The notes below the pieces were generated by a model, which made no database searches, was not told the origin of the DNA, and saw only the letters and a program-made list of their open reading frames with translations. From positions 1 to 64,000 of the forward strand of contig NZ_JAAEJX010000003.1 of the NCBI RefSeq assembly GCF_036858155.1: a stretch of DNA of 64,000 bases. The letters are read 5' to 3'. This DNA comes from Liberibacter brunswickensis (GTDB taxonomy: Bacteria > Pseudomonadota > Alphaproteobacteria > Rhizobiales > Rhizobiaceae). A program made the position numbers and the translations under genes. Shown piece after piece: positions 17,771 to 27,397 of the stretch (positions are counted from its first letter, which is position 1; every line of letters begins with the position of its first letter).

Positions 17771-19270
17771 TTAATTTATTCCTAATTTTTCTTTTACTAT
17801 TTTTTGTACTATATTAGGATTAGCTTTTCCTCCAGTAGTTTTCATTACTTGTCCTACAAACCATCCAATTAAGTTAGGTTTTTTTGCTATTCGCGCAACA
17901 TTGTTGGGATTAGCATTAATTACATCATCAACAATTTTTTCTATAGTAGAAAGATCATTTACTTGATGTAATCCAAGTTCTCTTACGATTTCTTTTGGAT
18001 TTCCTCCTTTTTCCCATAATATATTAAAAATATCCTTTGCAATTTTTCCTGATATCGTGCCATCAATGATTAGGTCAATCAATTCTCCTAATTGATTGGG
18101 AGCAATAGGTGTATCTTCGATATTTTTTCCTGATTTATTCAGTGCACCTAAAAGATCATTGATTACCCAATTTGCGGATATTTTTTTATCACGATTCGTT
18201 GCTAATTTTTCAAAATAATCTACTATTGATTTATCAGAAACTAAAACGGAAGCGTCATATAGAGAAATACCAAATTCTTTTACAAAACGTTCTATTTTGG
18301 CATCAGGAAGTTCAGGAATTTGTTTTTTAATTTCTTTTATAAAGCTTTCATCAATTTCCAATGGGAGTAAATCTGGTTCAGAAAAATAACGATAATCATG
18401 AGCATCTTCTTTAGTCCGCAAAGAACGAGTTTCATTCTTTGATGGATCAAATAAACGAGTTTCTTGCTTAATATGTCCTCCATCCTCAAGAATTTCAATT
18501 TGTCGATGCGCTTCATATTCAATAGCATTACCTAAAAAACGAATAGAATTTACATTTTTAACTTCACAACGAGTACCCAATACATCTCCAGGACGGCGAA
18601 CAGAAATATTTACGTCAGCTCTCATTGAACCTTCTTCCATATTTCCATCGCAAGTTCCTAAATAACGTAATATACTACGTAATTTTGTTAAAAAAGACTT
18701 TGCTTCAAGCGAAGAACGCATATCTGGCTTGGTAACTATCTCCATTAGTGCTATACCCGAACGATTGAGATCAATACGAGAAATCGATGAATACTGATCA
18801 TGAATAGATTTGCCAGCATCTTGTTCCAGATGAATACGTTCAATTCCTACTTCTATTGTTTTGAATTTTCCTGATTTATCTGGGCCTATAGAAACATAAA
18901 CTTTACCTTCTCCTATAATTGGTTCATCATGCTGTGAGATCTGATATCCTTGAGGAAGATCTGGATAGAAATAATTTTTTCTTGCAAATACAGAGCGTTT
19001 GTTAATATGAGCATTCAAACCAAGACCTGTCATAACAGCTTGTTTAACACAATTACTGTTTAATATAGGTAACATTCCTGGCATTGCTGCATCAAAAAAA
19101 CTTACTTGCGTGTTAGGTTCAGCTCCAAATTTAACAGATGCACCTGAAAATAATTTTGAAACAACAGATAATTGAGCATGCACCTCCATTCCTATAACGA
19201 CTTCCCAATCTCCTGTTGCACCAGATATGAAAGACTCTGAACGAATTACACGTGTATCAAGTGAGACCAT
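17771..19270 (-). CDS. gatB: Asp-tRNA(Asn)/Glu-tRNA(Gln) amidotransferase subunit B
   Basis: The tRNA-binding and kinase-like subunit of the GatCAB complex, which converts misacylated Glu-tRNA(Gln) or Asp-tRNA(Asn) to the amide form. The 499 residues are full length: WEVVIGMEVHAQL near residue 22, the KNYFYPDLPQGYQISQ signature near 93, and the C-terminal YqeY-like tail domain (GGNPKEIVRELGL through GWFVGQVMKTTGGKANP). It lies 165 bases downstream of gatA on the same strand. A Rhizobiales cell without GlnRS needs this complex for all Gln-tRNA. Confidence 0.96.
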   Translation of the reverse strand: MVSLDTRVIRSESFISGATGDWEVVIGMEVHAQLSVVSKLFSGASVKFGAEPNTQVSFFDAAMPGMLPILNSNCVKQAVMTGLGLNAHINKRSVFARKNYFYPDLPQGYQISQHDEPIIGEGKVYVSIGPDKSGKFKTIEVGIERIHLEQDAGKSIHDQYSSISRIDLNRSGIALMEIVTKPDMRSSLEAKSFLTKLRSILRYLGTCDGNMEEGSMRADVNISVRRPGDVLGTRCEVKNVNSIRFLGNAIEYEAHRQIEILEDGGHIKQETRLFDPSKNETRSLRTKEDAHDYRYFSEPDLLPLEIDESFIKEIKKQIPELPDAKIERFVKEFGISLYDASVLVSDKSIVDYFEKLATNRDKKISANWVINDLLGALNKSGKNIEDTPIAPNQLGELIDLIIDGTISGKIAKDIFNILWEKGGNPKEIVRELGLHQVNDLSTIEKIVDDVINANPNNVARIAKKPNLIGWFVGQVMKTTGGKANPNIVQKIVKEKLGIN

Positions 19271-19435
19271 AACGAACCCTTAAAACAGTAATGATTACAA
19301 AAAAAACAATCAACAGTAATAGTACTTTGAAACCAATTTAATATTTATTACACAATCATCTACATTATAGAAGACGTTTTATTGTGCAAAAAAATTTATT
19401 ACATTTAAAAATATATCAAAAATCTATTTGTATTA

Positions 19436-20917
19436 TTACCACCACTTATGAGGTCGAAAGTATCCTGCTTCTTTTTCTATGATGTTTCCTACGCTAAAAA
19501 GCATTTCTTCACTAAATGGTTTCCCTATTAACTGTAATCCTAGAGGCATTTTTCGTTCGCATAAAGACGCAGGTATAGAAATAGCTGGTAATCCCGCCAT
19601 ATTAACAGCAACTGTAAAAACATCGTTATAAATATGTCCCATGGAACCAGAATTATTTTCTTTTTTGCCTAGAGTAAAAGCTGATGTTGGTGTAGTGGGT
19701 GTTAAGATAACATCAACACCTTCATTAAATACATCTATAAAATCACGCTTGATAAGTGTTCGAATTTTACGTGCTCGTAAATAATGAGAATTATATTTAT
19801 TATAAGAAAGAACATAAGTACCAATCATAATACGATGTTTGACTTCTTTACCGAATCCAATAGAACGGGTTTTTTCATACATTTCAATAATATCTTTACC
19901 TTCTATACGAAGACCATAACGAACTCCATCATAACGAGCAAGATTAGAAGAAGCTTCTGCTGGAGCAATAATATAATAAGCAGGTAATGCATATTGGGCG
20001 TGAGGCAAAGATATATCAACAATTTTTGCTCCTGCATTTCTAAGCCAAGAGATTCCTTGCCGCCATGTTTTTTCAATATTATTTGGCAAATTATCAATAT
20101 GATATTCCTTAGGAATACCAACAGTAATTCCTTTGATAGATTTGCCAATTGCTAATTCGTAGTCAGGAACTGGTAAATCAACACATGTTGCGTCATTCTG
20201 ATCGTGTCCTGCAATTGCTTTTAATAAAATTGCTGAGTCTCTAACAGAACGAGTAATGATGCCAGCTTGATCCAGAGATGGCGCGAAAGAAATAATACCC
20301 ATACGAGAACATCTGCCATAAGTTGGCTTTATTCCTACTGTTCCAGTAAAGGATGCTGGTTGACGAACTGATCCTCCTGTATCTGTTCCTATGGAACCAG
20401 CACATAAAAAACTAGCAACCGCTGCAGATGATCCCCCTGAAGATCCTCCGGGTGTAAATTTTTCTTCAGAACCAACTATTTTCCAAGGAGAAATAACAGG
20501 GCCATAATAAGATGTTTCGTTTGAAGATCCCATTGCAAACTCATCCATATTAAGTTTACCCAACATTATCGCTCCATTATCCCATAATTTTTGCGTAACT
20601 GTTGATTCATAATTAGGTATAAATCCTTCAAGAATACGACTGCACGCCTGCATATGAACACCTTTAGTGGCAAAGCAATCTTTAATTCCAATAGGAATTC
20701 CTTCTAAATCTCTTGAATTACCATTTATAATTCGTTTATTTGATTCTTCTGCCGCTGCAAGAGCTTCTTGAGCAACTATTTTTACATAAGCATTAATTTT
20801 ACTGTTAGAGCTTTCAATAGCTTTAACATAGGAATCAACTAGTTCTACGGCAGAAATATCCTTTGATTTTAATCGATCTCTAGCTTCTGAGATAGTCATA
20901 AAATTTAATTCTGACAT
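19436..20917 (-). CDS. gatA: Asp-tRNA(Asn)/Glu-tRNA(Gln) amidotransferase subunit A
   Basis: The amidase-signature subunit that releases ammonia from glutamine for GatB. The 493 residues are of normal length. The Ser-cisSer-Lys triad is seen in GIPIGIKDCFATKG (Lys about 78), FTPGGSSGGSSAAVAS and GTDTGGSVRQPAS. The ATG is 53 bases downstream of the gatC stop, and the gatC-gatA-gatB order is the usual rhizobial operon, transcribed opposite ruvX. Confidence 0.96.
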   Translation of the reverse strand: MSELNFMTISEARDRLKSKDISAVELVDSYVKAIESSNSKINAYVKIVAQEALAAAEESNKRIINGNSRDLEGIPIGIKDCFATKGVHMQACSRILEGFIPNYESTVTQKLWDNGAIMLGKLNMDEFAMGSSNETSYYGPVISPWKIVGSEEKFTPGGSSGGSSAAVASFLCAGSIGTDTGGSVRQPASFTGTVGIKPTYGRCSRMGIISFAPSLDQAGIITRSVRDSAILLKAIAGHDQNDATCVDLPVPDYELAIGKSIKGITVGIPKEYHIDNLPNNIEKTWRQGISWLRNAGAKIVDISLPHAQYALPAYYIIAPAEASSNLARYDGVRYGLRIEGKDIIEMYEKTRSIGFGKEVKHRIMIGTYVLSYNKYNSHYLRARKIRTLIKRDFIDVFNEGVDVILTPTTPTSAFTLGKKENNSGSMGHIYNDVFTVAVNMAGLPAISIPASLCERKMPLGLQLIGKPFSEEMLFSVGNIIEKEAGYFRPHKWW

Positions 20918-20970
20918 TTCAATAAAATCTCCATTATAAAATTAGCCTATAAAAGTTCTCATATTATTCA

Positions 20971-21258
20971 TTACTCTACGGCTTTAGGTACAATAAAAAA
21001 ATTATCTTCAACTTGGGGAGCATTTGACAAAATATATTCCGCTTTCCCGCCATCAACGACAACATCAAATCTATGCATCATTTTCATAGGAATAACAGAG
21101 GTCATAGGTTCTACACCTTCGACATCAACTTCTGTAATTTTTTCCAAGACATTCAACGTACTGTTAAGTCCTGATAACAATAATGGTATTTCTTCTTCTT
21201 CTACTAATATACGAGAAAGCTTAGCGATACGTTTTACATCTGATACATCAATTAACAT
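20971..21258 (-). CDS. gatC: Asp-tRNA(Asn)/Glu-tRNA(Gln) amidotransferase subunit C
   Basis: The small clamp subunit that wraps GatA and GatB. At 95 residues it has the family N-terminus VSDVKRIAKLSRI, LNSTLNVLEKITEVDVEGVEPM in the middle and the extended ending ILSNAPQVEDNFFIVPKAVE. It is the first gene of the operon; GAGGA lies about 10 bases before the ATG. The 240 bases to ruvX hold the divergent promoters. Confidence 0.93.
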   Translation of the reverse strand: MLIDVSDVKRIAKLSRILVEEEEIPLLLSGLNSTLNVLEKITEVDVEGVEPMTSVIPMKMMHRFDVVVDGGKAEYILSNAPQVEDNFFIVPKAVE

Positions 21259-21499
21259 CTTATGAAATCCTCATCTCAAATGCATTTTGATAATGAGAAG
21301 AAAACAATCTTCTTAATATCTATTTATAATAAACTGATAGCTACAATAATTATAAAAAAATTATCTGTGCTATCTGTGAAAAAATATCGTTATAATTCAA
21401 TACATATATCGATTGATTGGTATAAGGAATAAAGAAGAATAACTCAATACTCTTACTTAATAATTTATAAAATCAAACGCAAAAGAAGGCACTATTAAG

Positions 21500-21982
21500 A
21501 TGTCAATACTTCTTATTGAAGACTTGGTCAAGTATCTTAAACCGAATCAACCTATAGCATCTATTGATTTAGGAACGAAAAGAATTGGCATTGCTATTTC
21601 TGATCCTAGAAGGAAATTTGCACATCCTCGTCCATTTATTGCCAGGAAAAAGATTACACAAACAGCATTAGAATTACTGTCTTTTGCTAAAAAAGAAAAT
21701 ATTGCAGCTTTTATTATTGGGCTTCCATTGAATATGAATGGTTCAGAAGGTTCACGCGTACACTCCACCCGTGCTTTTGTGAATAATATGATAGATAAAA
21801 AAGTATGTGTGCCTTTTGTTTTTTGGGATGAGCGTTTGACTACAGTATCTGCACAACAAATTTTGAGAGATATGGACGTTTCAGAAAAAAAGCGTACTCA
21901 AAAAGTAGATTCAATCGCTGCTTCTCTTATTTTGCAAGAAGTTCTTGAGAGAGTTTCTTGTTTAGAATTATCGAAAGAATGA
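21500..21982 (+). CDS. ruvX: RuvX/YqgF-family resolvase-like nuclease
   Basis: A 160-residue RNase H-fold protein of the YqgF family, linked to 16S rRNA 5' maturation and proposed as a Holliday junction resolvase. Motifs: SIDLGTKRIGIAISD near residue 21, FIIGLPLNMNGSEG near 74 and FWDERLTT near 111, giving the acidic active site, plus QKVDSIAASLILQ at the end. It is divergent from gatCAB, an arrangement common in Rhizobiales. AAGGC lies about 12 bases before the ATG. Confidence 0.92.
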   Translation: MSILLIEDLVKYLKPNQPIASIDLGTKRIGIAISDPRRKFAHPRPFIARKKITQTALELLSFAKKENIAAFIIGLPLNMNGSEGSRVHSTRAFVNNMIDKKVCVPFVFWDERLTTVSAQQILRDMDVSEKKRTQKVDSIAASLILQEVLERVSCLELSKE

Positions 21983-22115
21983 ACAAATGATATTAAATAC
22001 ATGATTCATTGAAAATTATTTTTATTAAAATAAAAAAACAAATAATGTATTTATACTTCCTTATAAAACATTTTTATTACAATTAGTATTGTGAAGGTAA
22101 AGTAGGAGTAAAATA

Positions 22116-22436
22116 TTATCTTTTAGAATTATCTTCTAATTTTTCTTCTTTATTATTACCAAGAATTGATTTTGCAAAGTTATATGCAATTTTTGCTCCA
22201 TTTAATGAATGTTTTTTAAAATCACGAATGATTTTTTTCCATAAAACACATACTTCTGGTTTTTCATTACAGATATTTTTTGCATAACTAACAGTACCTT
22301 TTGTAGCAAAAATCAAATCTTGTATTTCTGTTTGATTTCCTTCGACATTATTTTCTAAAGAAGACTGTGGATATACATTAGATATAATGATTAAGAATAT
22401 TGATATCCAAAAAATCCTTTTTGCAATACAAAACAT
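22116..22436 (-). CDS. Small secreted protein, DUF5330-like
   Basis: A 106-residue protein with an N-terminal signal peptide (IFWISIFLIIISNVYPQ, residues 8-24). The core IFATKGTVSYAKNICNEKPEVCVLWKK recalls the rhizobial DUF5330 family, whose members have 'V.D...C...P.VC..' with two conserved cysteines about eight residues apart. Two cysteines could form a disulphide in the periplasm. No function is known. It converges with ruvX across a 133-base gap and appears monocistronic. Confidence 0.55.
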   Translation of the reverse strand: MFCIAKRIFWISIFLIIISNVYPQSSLENNVEGNQTEIQDLIFATKGTVSYAKNICNEKPEVCVLWKKIIRDFKKHSLNGAKIAYNFAKSILGNNKEEKLEDNSKR

Positions 22437-22858
22437 CTTTTTCTAACATCCTTGGTCTGTTTTTTAAATTTAATTTATATACTAAATTAATGGACGTATT
22501 ATATTATATTAATAAATATGATTATACAAAAGTTTTTTTATAAATAAAATTTAAAACATATTATATTTATATTGTAACGATTGTGAAAGACGATTTGATA
22601 TATTAAATTTTTTGATATTATTATTTATGAAATGAATGTTGTTATTATATTTGATATTAAGTATAAAAATTTAGTATATCCATTTGGCTTATAAATTTCT
22701 TGTAATTTTATTTATGTGAAAAATAAAATTATATTTACTACTAATGAATTTATTTTGATAAATTTTACGTGTTTTTTATTATTGATTCATTTTATAGCAG
22801 TGATAATCTATTAGTGAATGATTTTAAGCATTGATAAAAAAAATGTTTAAGGCAAAAT
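22437..22858. other. AT-rich divergent spacer
   Basis: This spacer lies between divergent small genes and must hold promoters for both. No RNA gene, repeat or strong hairpin was seen. Confidence 0.4.
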
Positions 22859-23170
22859 ATGATAGATTTTTTCAGAATATTTTTAAAAATAATAAGAATA
22901 TTAATAAAAATTGCATCTCGTAATTTTATTTTTACATCTATGACTATAGGTTATTTTATTGTTTTTGTATTTATATTATATAACGCGTTATGGAATCAAA
23001 AAGGAAAACATCCTTCTCCAATTTTTATAACACGTAATCATCAATCAGACCATATTTTATTAGGTTCTATTCTTACTGACGTAGAACAATTGAAAGATAA
23101 AGGAATAATATTTAAAGTAGAAAAAGTAGATGAAAAAGGTAATAAAATATTTTTAAAGAAATCTTCTTAG
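22859..23170 (+). CDS. Small membrane-anchored hypothetical protein
   Basis: A 103-residue protein with one membrane segment (about residues 22-42, FIFTSMTIGYFIVFVFILYNALW) after a basic N-terminus, so the C-terminal 55 residues should be periplasmic. HPSPIFITRN after the membrane span recalls the junction in rhizobial membrane proteins that carry a C-terminal peptidoglycan-binding repeat; here that repeat is absent and the tail is lysine-rich. It may be a shortened relative. The ATG follows AAGG by about eight bases. It converges with the end of the mevalonate operon. Confidence 0.4.
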   Translation: MIDFFRIFLKIIRILIKIASRNFIFTSMTIGYFIVFVFILYNALWNQKGKHPSPIFITRNHQSDHILLGSILTDVEQLKDKGIIFKVEKVDEKGNKIFLKKSS

Positions 23171-23266
23171 ATGGTATTCCTAACGAATATTTTTTTTAAT
23201 ATATCTAAAAGATAGATCAAAAATATTTTGTTAAACTATAAATTTATTATATTGCATGATAAAAAA

Positions 23267-24292
23267 TTATTTTTTCCCTCCCCATAAATCAGGGCTATCA
23301 AGAGGGTTTATAACCGTTATTTCTGGGAATAATTTTTTTATTGTTTTTTCTGTTTTGTGATTAAAGATTAGTTTTAAGTTAGGCCCAGCATCTATAGTAA
23401 AATACATAGGAATAGATTGTTTACGTGCGTCCCAAACTCTATTCATTCCCTGGATTGTTTCTTCTTGCCAATATAAAATAGAAGGAGATGAAGCAATCAT
23501 AGTTGCATGCATTTTTAACGAGTTTTGTTCTGAAAATTCCCCAAATTTGACAAAATCTTTATCTATAATAGCCTGTTTAATATTTACAAGATCTATAGGA
23601 TTTTGTTTTATCCATTGTGTAAAAAAAGGACAATTATTACGTGTAATTTTCATTGCTTCACGTGATCCTATTTTTTTTTCTTTATTGATTGTCTTAAGCA
23701 GTCCTATACGTAAATCAGGCCATTGATTTTTCAATGGAATAGCAAAACTATCCATGCCATTTTTATCTGTTCCGCATATCCATTCGGAAAATCCTCTATA
23801 AAACGAACGACAAGCACTACCCGAACCAATACGAGCAACACGAGATAAAGATTCATTTTTTTCTGGAATCGAATAAATTCTGAACAATGCTAAAGTTAAG
23901 GCAGCAAAACCAGAAGCAGAAGAAGCTAATCCTGCTTTAGTAGGAATGTTATTAGACGTTTCTATTAAAAAATGCACTTTTTCAAATTGACGAAAAAGAT
24001 CGCAAAAATGATTTATTCTTTGAAAAAAACTACTATTCGGAGATATTTGTTGACCGTTTAGTATGATACAGTCGGTATCTGAATCAATTACTTTAATATG
24101 TGTAGTAGTACCAAAAAGACCAAGACTCAAAGAAAGAGAATTATTGAATGGAAGATTTAATTTTTCATCTCTTTTACCCCAGTATTTACATAATGCAATG
24201 TTACTAGGAAGAAAAGCAATGCTTGTTTTTTTGATTATAGGATTACATTCACCGATGTAACTACGTATAATACGACGAAGTGATAGGGGCAA
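23267..24292 (-). CDS. mvaD: Diphosphomevalonate decarboxylase
   Basis: The GHMP-superfamily enzyme that decarboxylates mevalonate diphosphate to isopentenyl diphosphate with ATP. The 341-residue chain has NIALCKYWGKRDEKLNLPFN near residue 31, the ATP loop NIPTKAGLASSASGFAALTLAL near 113, GSGSACRSFYRGF near 156 and GPNLKLIF near the end, all hallmarks of this enzyme. No ATG is available near the front; TTG 24292 is the best start and overlaps the mevalonate kinase gene by 32 bases. It is the last gene of the six-gene operon. Confidence 0.93.
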   Translation of the reverse strand: MPLSLRRIIRSYIGECNPIIKKTSIAFLPSNIALCKYWGKRDEKLNLPFNNSLSLSLGLFGTTTHIKVIDSDTDCIILNGQQISPNSSFFQRINHFCDLFRQFEKVHFLIETSNNIPTKAGLASSASGFAALTLALFRIYSIPEKNESLSRVARIGSGSACRSFYRGFSEWICGTDKNGMDSFAIPLKNQWPDLRIGLLKTINKEKKIGSREAMKITRNNCPFFTQWIKQNPIDLVNIKQAIIDKDFVKFGEFSEQNSLKMHATMIASSPSILYWQEETIQGMNRVWDARKQSIPMYFTIDAGPNLKLIFNHKTEKTIKKLFPEITVINPLDSPDLWGGKK

Positions 24293-25223
24293 TATGTATT
24301 CCTTTTGAATGCATGTGACAATCGATAGATTGATAAGGAAGAGAATTTATATGTCCTTTGCCTATAGCAATGACACAGTCTCCTAATCCCGATCCAGAAA
24401 TTTTAGAAGCCATAATATCTGGTTGTTCTCGAAGTTTCCAAACAATTTCAGAGATTTTTGGATCAGATACTCCCAATGCTTCTAATAATCCTTGCTGTTT
24501 ATTCATTGTTTGTGCAAATAATTTTAAATTTTTATTACGGAGAGCTTGAGCAGCAATAAGACTTAATTCTCCCATAAGATCATAAATTATTCTGTTTATT
24601 TCCTTGATTTCTGGATATTTTTTTTCTGTATCAGTAATTTTTTTTAAAACCTGAGCAGTAGGGGTTTTATACCCTGAATAAATGCAGTGTATGGGTAAAA
24701 TATAGTCAATATTTTCTATTCTGTATTGTTGCATGCTATAAAAAATCAAGCCTCCATAGATAGAAGCAGCAATATCAATTCCTGAAGATTTTCCTTGTAC
24801 TTTCAAAACAATATCATGTGCTTTAGTTAGTATTTCTTTATGACAAGGTTTTTTTTGAGATTTAAGCATGAGTAGAGCTGTTGTTATTGCAACTGTAATT
24901 GCAGCAGAAGAGCCAAGACCCAATCTAGAATCAATATCAGACGTTATTTTTAAATCACATCCGGATGGTGGTTTTATATTTTCAATTGCTGTTATAATAA
25001 AAGAGAATAGGGGATTAAACATTGGAAGGTCAATAGATCCACAGTATTGCCCTAGAGAAGAATCTATTTTGATAAGACGATCTTTTCGTAATTTTAAGGA
25101 TAAATTTATTCTCTTATCAATAGCAAAAGCTAGTGCTGCATGTTCATGGAGAACTCCATGTTCTCCCATTAGAACTAAGCTTCCTGGTGCACTAACGCTG
25201 ATTTTATACAAGTGTTGTGCCAT
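24261..25223 (-). CDS. mvaK1: Mevalonate kinase
   Basis: Phosphorylates mevalonate at C5. This 320-residue GHMP kinase begins YKISVSAPGSLVLMGEHGVLHEHAALAFAID, the substrate-binding motif of mevalonate kinases, and has the ATP loop SRLGLGSSAAITVAITTALL near residue 92, GKSSGIDIAASIYGG near 149 and the C-terminal KISGSGLGDCVIAIG motif. It overlaps the upstream phosphomevalonate kinase gene by 20 bases and the downstream mvaD by 32 bases. The style of sequence is like the Legionella/Coxiella-type clusters, from memory. Confidence 0.88.
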   Translation of the reverse strand: MAQHLYKISVSAPGSLVLMGEHGVLHEHAALAFAIDKRINLSLKLRKDRLIKIDSSLGQYCGSIDLPMFNPLFSFIITAIENIKPPSGCDLKITSDIDSRLGLGSSAAITVAITTALLMLKSQKKPCHKEILTKAHDIVLKVQGKSSGIDIAASIYGGLIFYSMQQYRIENIDYILPIHCIYSGYKTPTAQVLKKITDTEKKYPEIKEINRIIYDLMGELSLIAAQALRNKNLKLFAQTMNKQQGLLEALGVSDPKISEIVWKLREQPDIMASKISGSGLGDCVIAIGKGHINSLPYQSIDCHMHSKGIHIAPITSSYYT

Positions 25224-26226
25224 TTTTTTCCTCTTTTATTTTATAACATTTATATCCATAGCTGGAAGATAATTCTTCTGGATTATATCCGCAAACCAAA
25301 ACAAGTCCTGCTTTTTCTCCATAAATACTTCCAGCTCCTGCAACTTTTGCAGATCCTCCTTTATTCTCGATATAACTAATGAATCTACTAACTGATTTTG
25401 GGACAACACCAATAGATTGTAAAAGTGATTGATTGATACGTATTAAATTATAGGTTTTTTCTTCGTCTTTTTTTTGGATACTATTCATTATTTCTTTGGT
25501 AACATAATTAAATTCGCTCCAAATGCCGCTTTTTGAAAAGTGTTTTTCAACAAAAGAAATGCATTCTCCTGTAGAGCTTTCTGGTTTTCCTGTATTTATT
25601 GCCCACCATTCTCCTATAAGAGTTTCATTTTTTATAATAGGCGGAGTATTTATGTTCTTTATATATAATATTCCTCCAATAACTATTGTGGTAGAATCAA
25701 TGACACCAGTTTTTCCATGTTGAAGACGTTCTATATAACTTGTTTCATGAATGAGTTTTTCTTTATTGCAAAAAGGTTTGTTTGTTATGGAACCTAATGC
25801 TAGAGATATTGCAGAAATAACAGCAGAAGAAGAGCCAAAACCACTACCAGTAGGAATAGTAGAATGAATATTAAGAGAGATTCCACGAGAAATATTTTGT
25901 AAATGACGATTAAAAATATAGAGAATAAGATCATCTGTATTAGTTAAAACATATGAAATTGAAATTTTTTTTTTAATAAAATCGTTATGTCTTTGATCGA
26001 TTTGATTGCCAATTGCACGACATTTTTCAAAAGAATATTCTGATAGATTTGGATTTATAATTCGTATTAGTGGTTGTTCAATGGTTGTAAGATAAGCTTT
26101 TAAATAAAAATCAATCGTCATAGCTAGTGCTGATCCTCCATATAAAGCAGAATACTCTCCACTTAATATGACTTTAGCTGGAGCAATTCCAGTAGCACTA
26201 GGATTTTGTAAAATTTGTTTTTTCAT
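25204..26226 (-). CDS. mvaK2: Phosphomevalonate kinase
   Basis: A 340-residue GHMP kinase assigned to the second phosphorylation step, 5-phosphomevalonate to the diphosphate. It has TGIAPAKVILSGEYSALYGGSALAMTID near residue 12, PTGSGFGSSSAVISAISLAL near 124, HGKTGVIDSTTIVIGG near 169 and a GGSAKVAGAGSIYG C-terminal motif. The split from mevalonate kinase rests on the neighbouring MGEHGV gene being the better mevalonate kinase and on the pathway needing one of each. It overlaps HMG-CoA synthase by 29 bases and mevalonate kinase by 20 bases. Confidence 0.82.
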   Translation of the reverse strand: MKKQILQNPSATGIAPAKVILSGEYSALYGGSALAMTIDFYLKAYLTTIEQPLIRIINPNLSEYSFEKCRAIGNQIDQRHNDFIKKKISISYVLTNTDDLILYIFNRHLQNISRGISLNIHSTIPTGSGFGSSSAVISAISLALGSITNKPFCNKEKLIHETSYIERLQHGKTGVIDSTTIVIGGILYIKNINTPPIIKNETLIGEWWAINTGKPESSTGECISFVEKHFSKSGIWSEFNYVTKEIMNSIQKKDEEKTYNLIRINQSLLQSIGVVPKSVSRFISYIENKGGSAKVAGAGSIYGEKAGLVLVCGYNPEELSSSYGYKCYKIKEEKNGTTLV

Positions 26227-27388
26227 AAATTCGTTTATGGTTTTTGATAGCTGTTAAACGAAATTGATTTGTTGTTGTATTTGGAATTATACAATTTCCT
26301 TCAGCGGAAGGAACCATCTCTTTATGTAAATCGCAATATACTTGATAAGATACAGGGATACGAGAGTTTATAATAGATTGATGATGTTTTTTATGTGATT
26401 TTTTATGATAGTCTTTTTGTATAACTCCTGAAAAAAATTCTGCCATGCAACCAGACCCATAACTGAAAAAACCTATGCGTTTTCCAGTAAGATCTTCTGA
26501 TCTATGATGATCCAATAAAGATATAAAAGCAATATATAAAGATGCTGTATAACTATTCCCGATAAGACGATTATATAGCATGGTTATTCCAATAGCTTCT
26601 TCAATTTCATTAGCAGCAATATCTTGAACTACTGTTTTAGATAAGTGAATATGTGCTTTTTCTGCCATCCTTGTAAAAGGTTGATGATAACAAAAATACT
26701 GAAATTTACTAAAATCATGACCATTGTTTTGTTGATAATCTTGCCATGCTGACTTTAAAGATTGAAGATAAATTTTGGTAGAGTATTTTCCATCAACTAG
26801 TGCTGTACTGCGATAATTGGGACGCCAAAAATCCATATAATCATTTGTATACATTCCTGTGGTATGCTCAATTTTTAAAATAGATGCTTTAGATGAAATC
26901 AGCATTGCAACTGCACCACATCCTTGCGTAGGTTCTCCAGATGAACCAATATCGTATCGTGCCACATCAGAAGCTACGATAAGTACTTTATATTGTGGTG
27001 TTTTAGCTACTAATGCGCACGCAATATGTAATGCACAAGTAGCACTATAACATGCTTGTTTTAGTTCTACTACACGGCAAGAGGAATTTAACCTTAAAAG
27101 TTTATGAAGCCATACAGCAGCAGACTTAGACTGATCAACGCTGCTTTCTGTTGCAAAAAATAGAGTATTGATTAAATTTTTATCTTGATTTTCTATTATA
27201 GGAAGTGCCGCCGCCGCAGCCATCGTGACAATATCTTCGTCAGGATTGAGGACACTCATTCTTTCTTGTCCAATACCTACATAAAATTTATCTATATCTA
27301 TACCATTTTTTTCTGCTATTACAGATAGATCTATGTATTGATTAGTAGTATAAAAAGAAATATCTTCTATTCCAATTGCCATAATCAA
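26198..27388 (-). CDS. mvaS: Hydroxymethylglutaryl-CoA synthase
   Basis: Condenses acetyl-CoA with acetoacetyl-CoA to HMG-CoA, entry to the pathway. The bacterial-type enzyme has FATESSVDQSKSAA near residue 78, the catalytic Cys in LKQACYSATCAL (about residue 113), the histidine region FCYHQPFTRMAEKAH near 232, and IGFFSYGSGCMAEFF near the end. Start is either TTG 27388 or ATG 27382; AAGGGAG sits 4 or 10 bases before them. The gene starts 9 bases after fni ends and overlaps the kinase downstream, so the whole operon is translationally packed. Confidence 0.92.
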   Translation of the reverse strand: MIMAIGIEDISFYTTNQYIDLSVIAEKNGIDIDKFYVGIGQERMSVLNPDEDIVTMAAAAALPIIENQDKNLINTLFFATESSVDQSKSAAVWLHKLLRLNSSCRVVELKQACYSATCALHIACALVAKTPQYKVLIVASDVARYDIGSSGEPTQGCGAVAMLISSKASILKIEHTTGMYTNDYMDFWRPNYRSTALVDGKYSTKIYLQSLKSAWQDYQQNNGHDFSKFQYFCYHQPFTRMAEKAHIHLSKTVVQDIAANEIEEAIGITMLYNRLIGNSYTASLYIAFISLLDHHRSEDLTGKRIGFFSYGSGCMAEFFSGVIQKDYHKKSHKKHHQSIINSRIPVSYQVYCDLHKEMVPSAEGNCIIPNTTTNQFRLTAIKNHKRIYEKTNFTKS

Positions 27389-27397
27389 AATACTCCC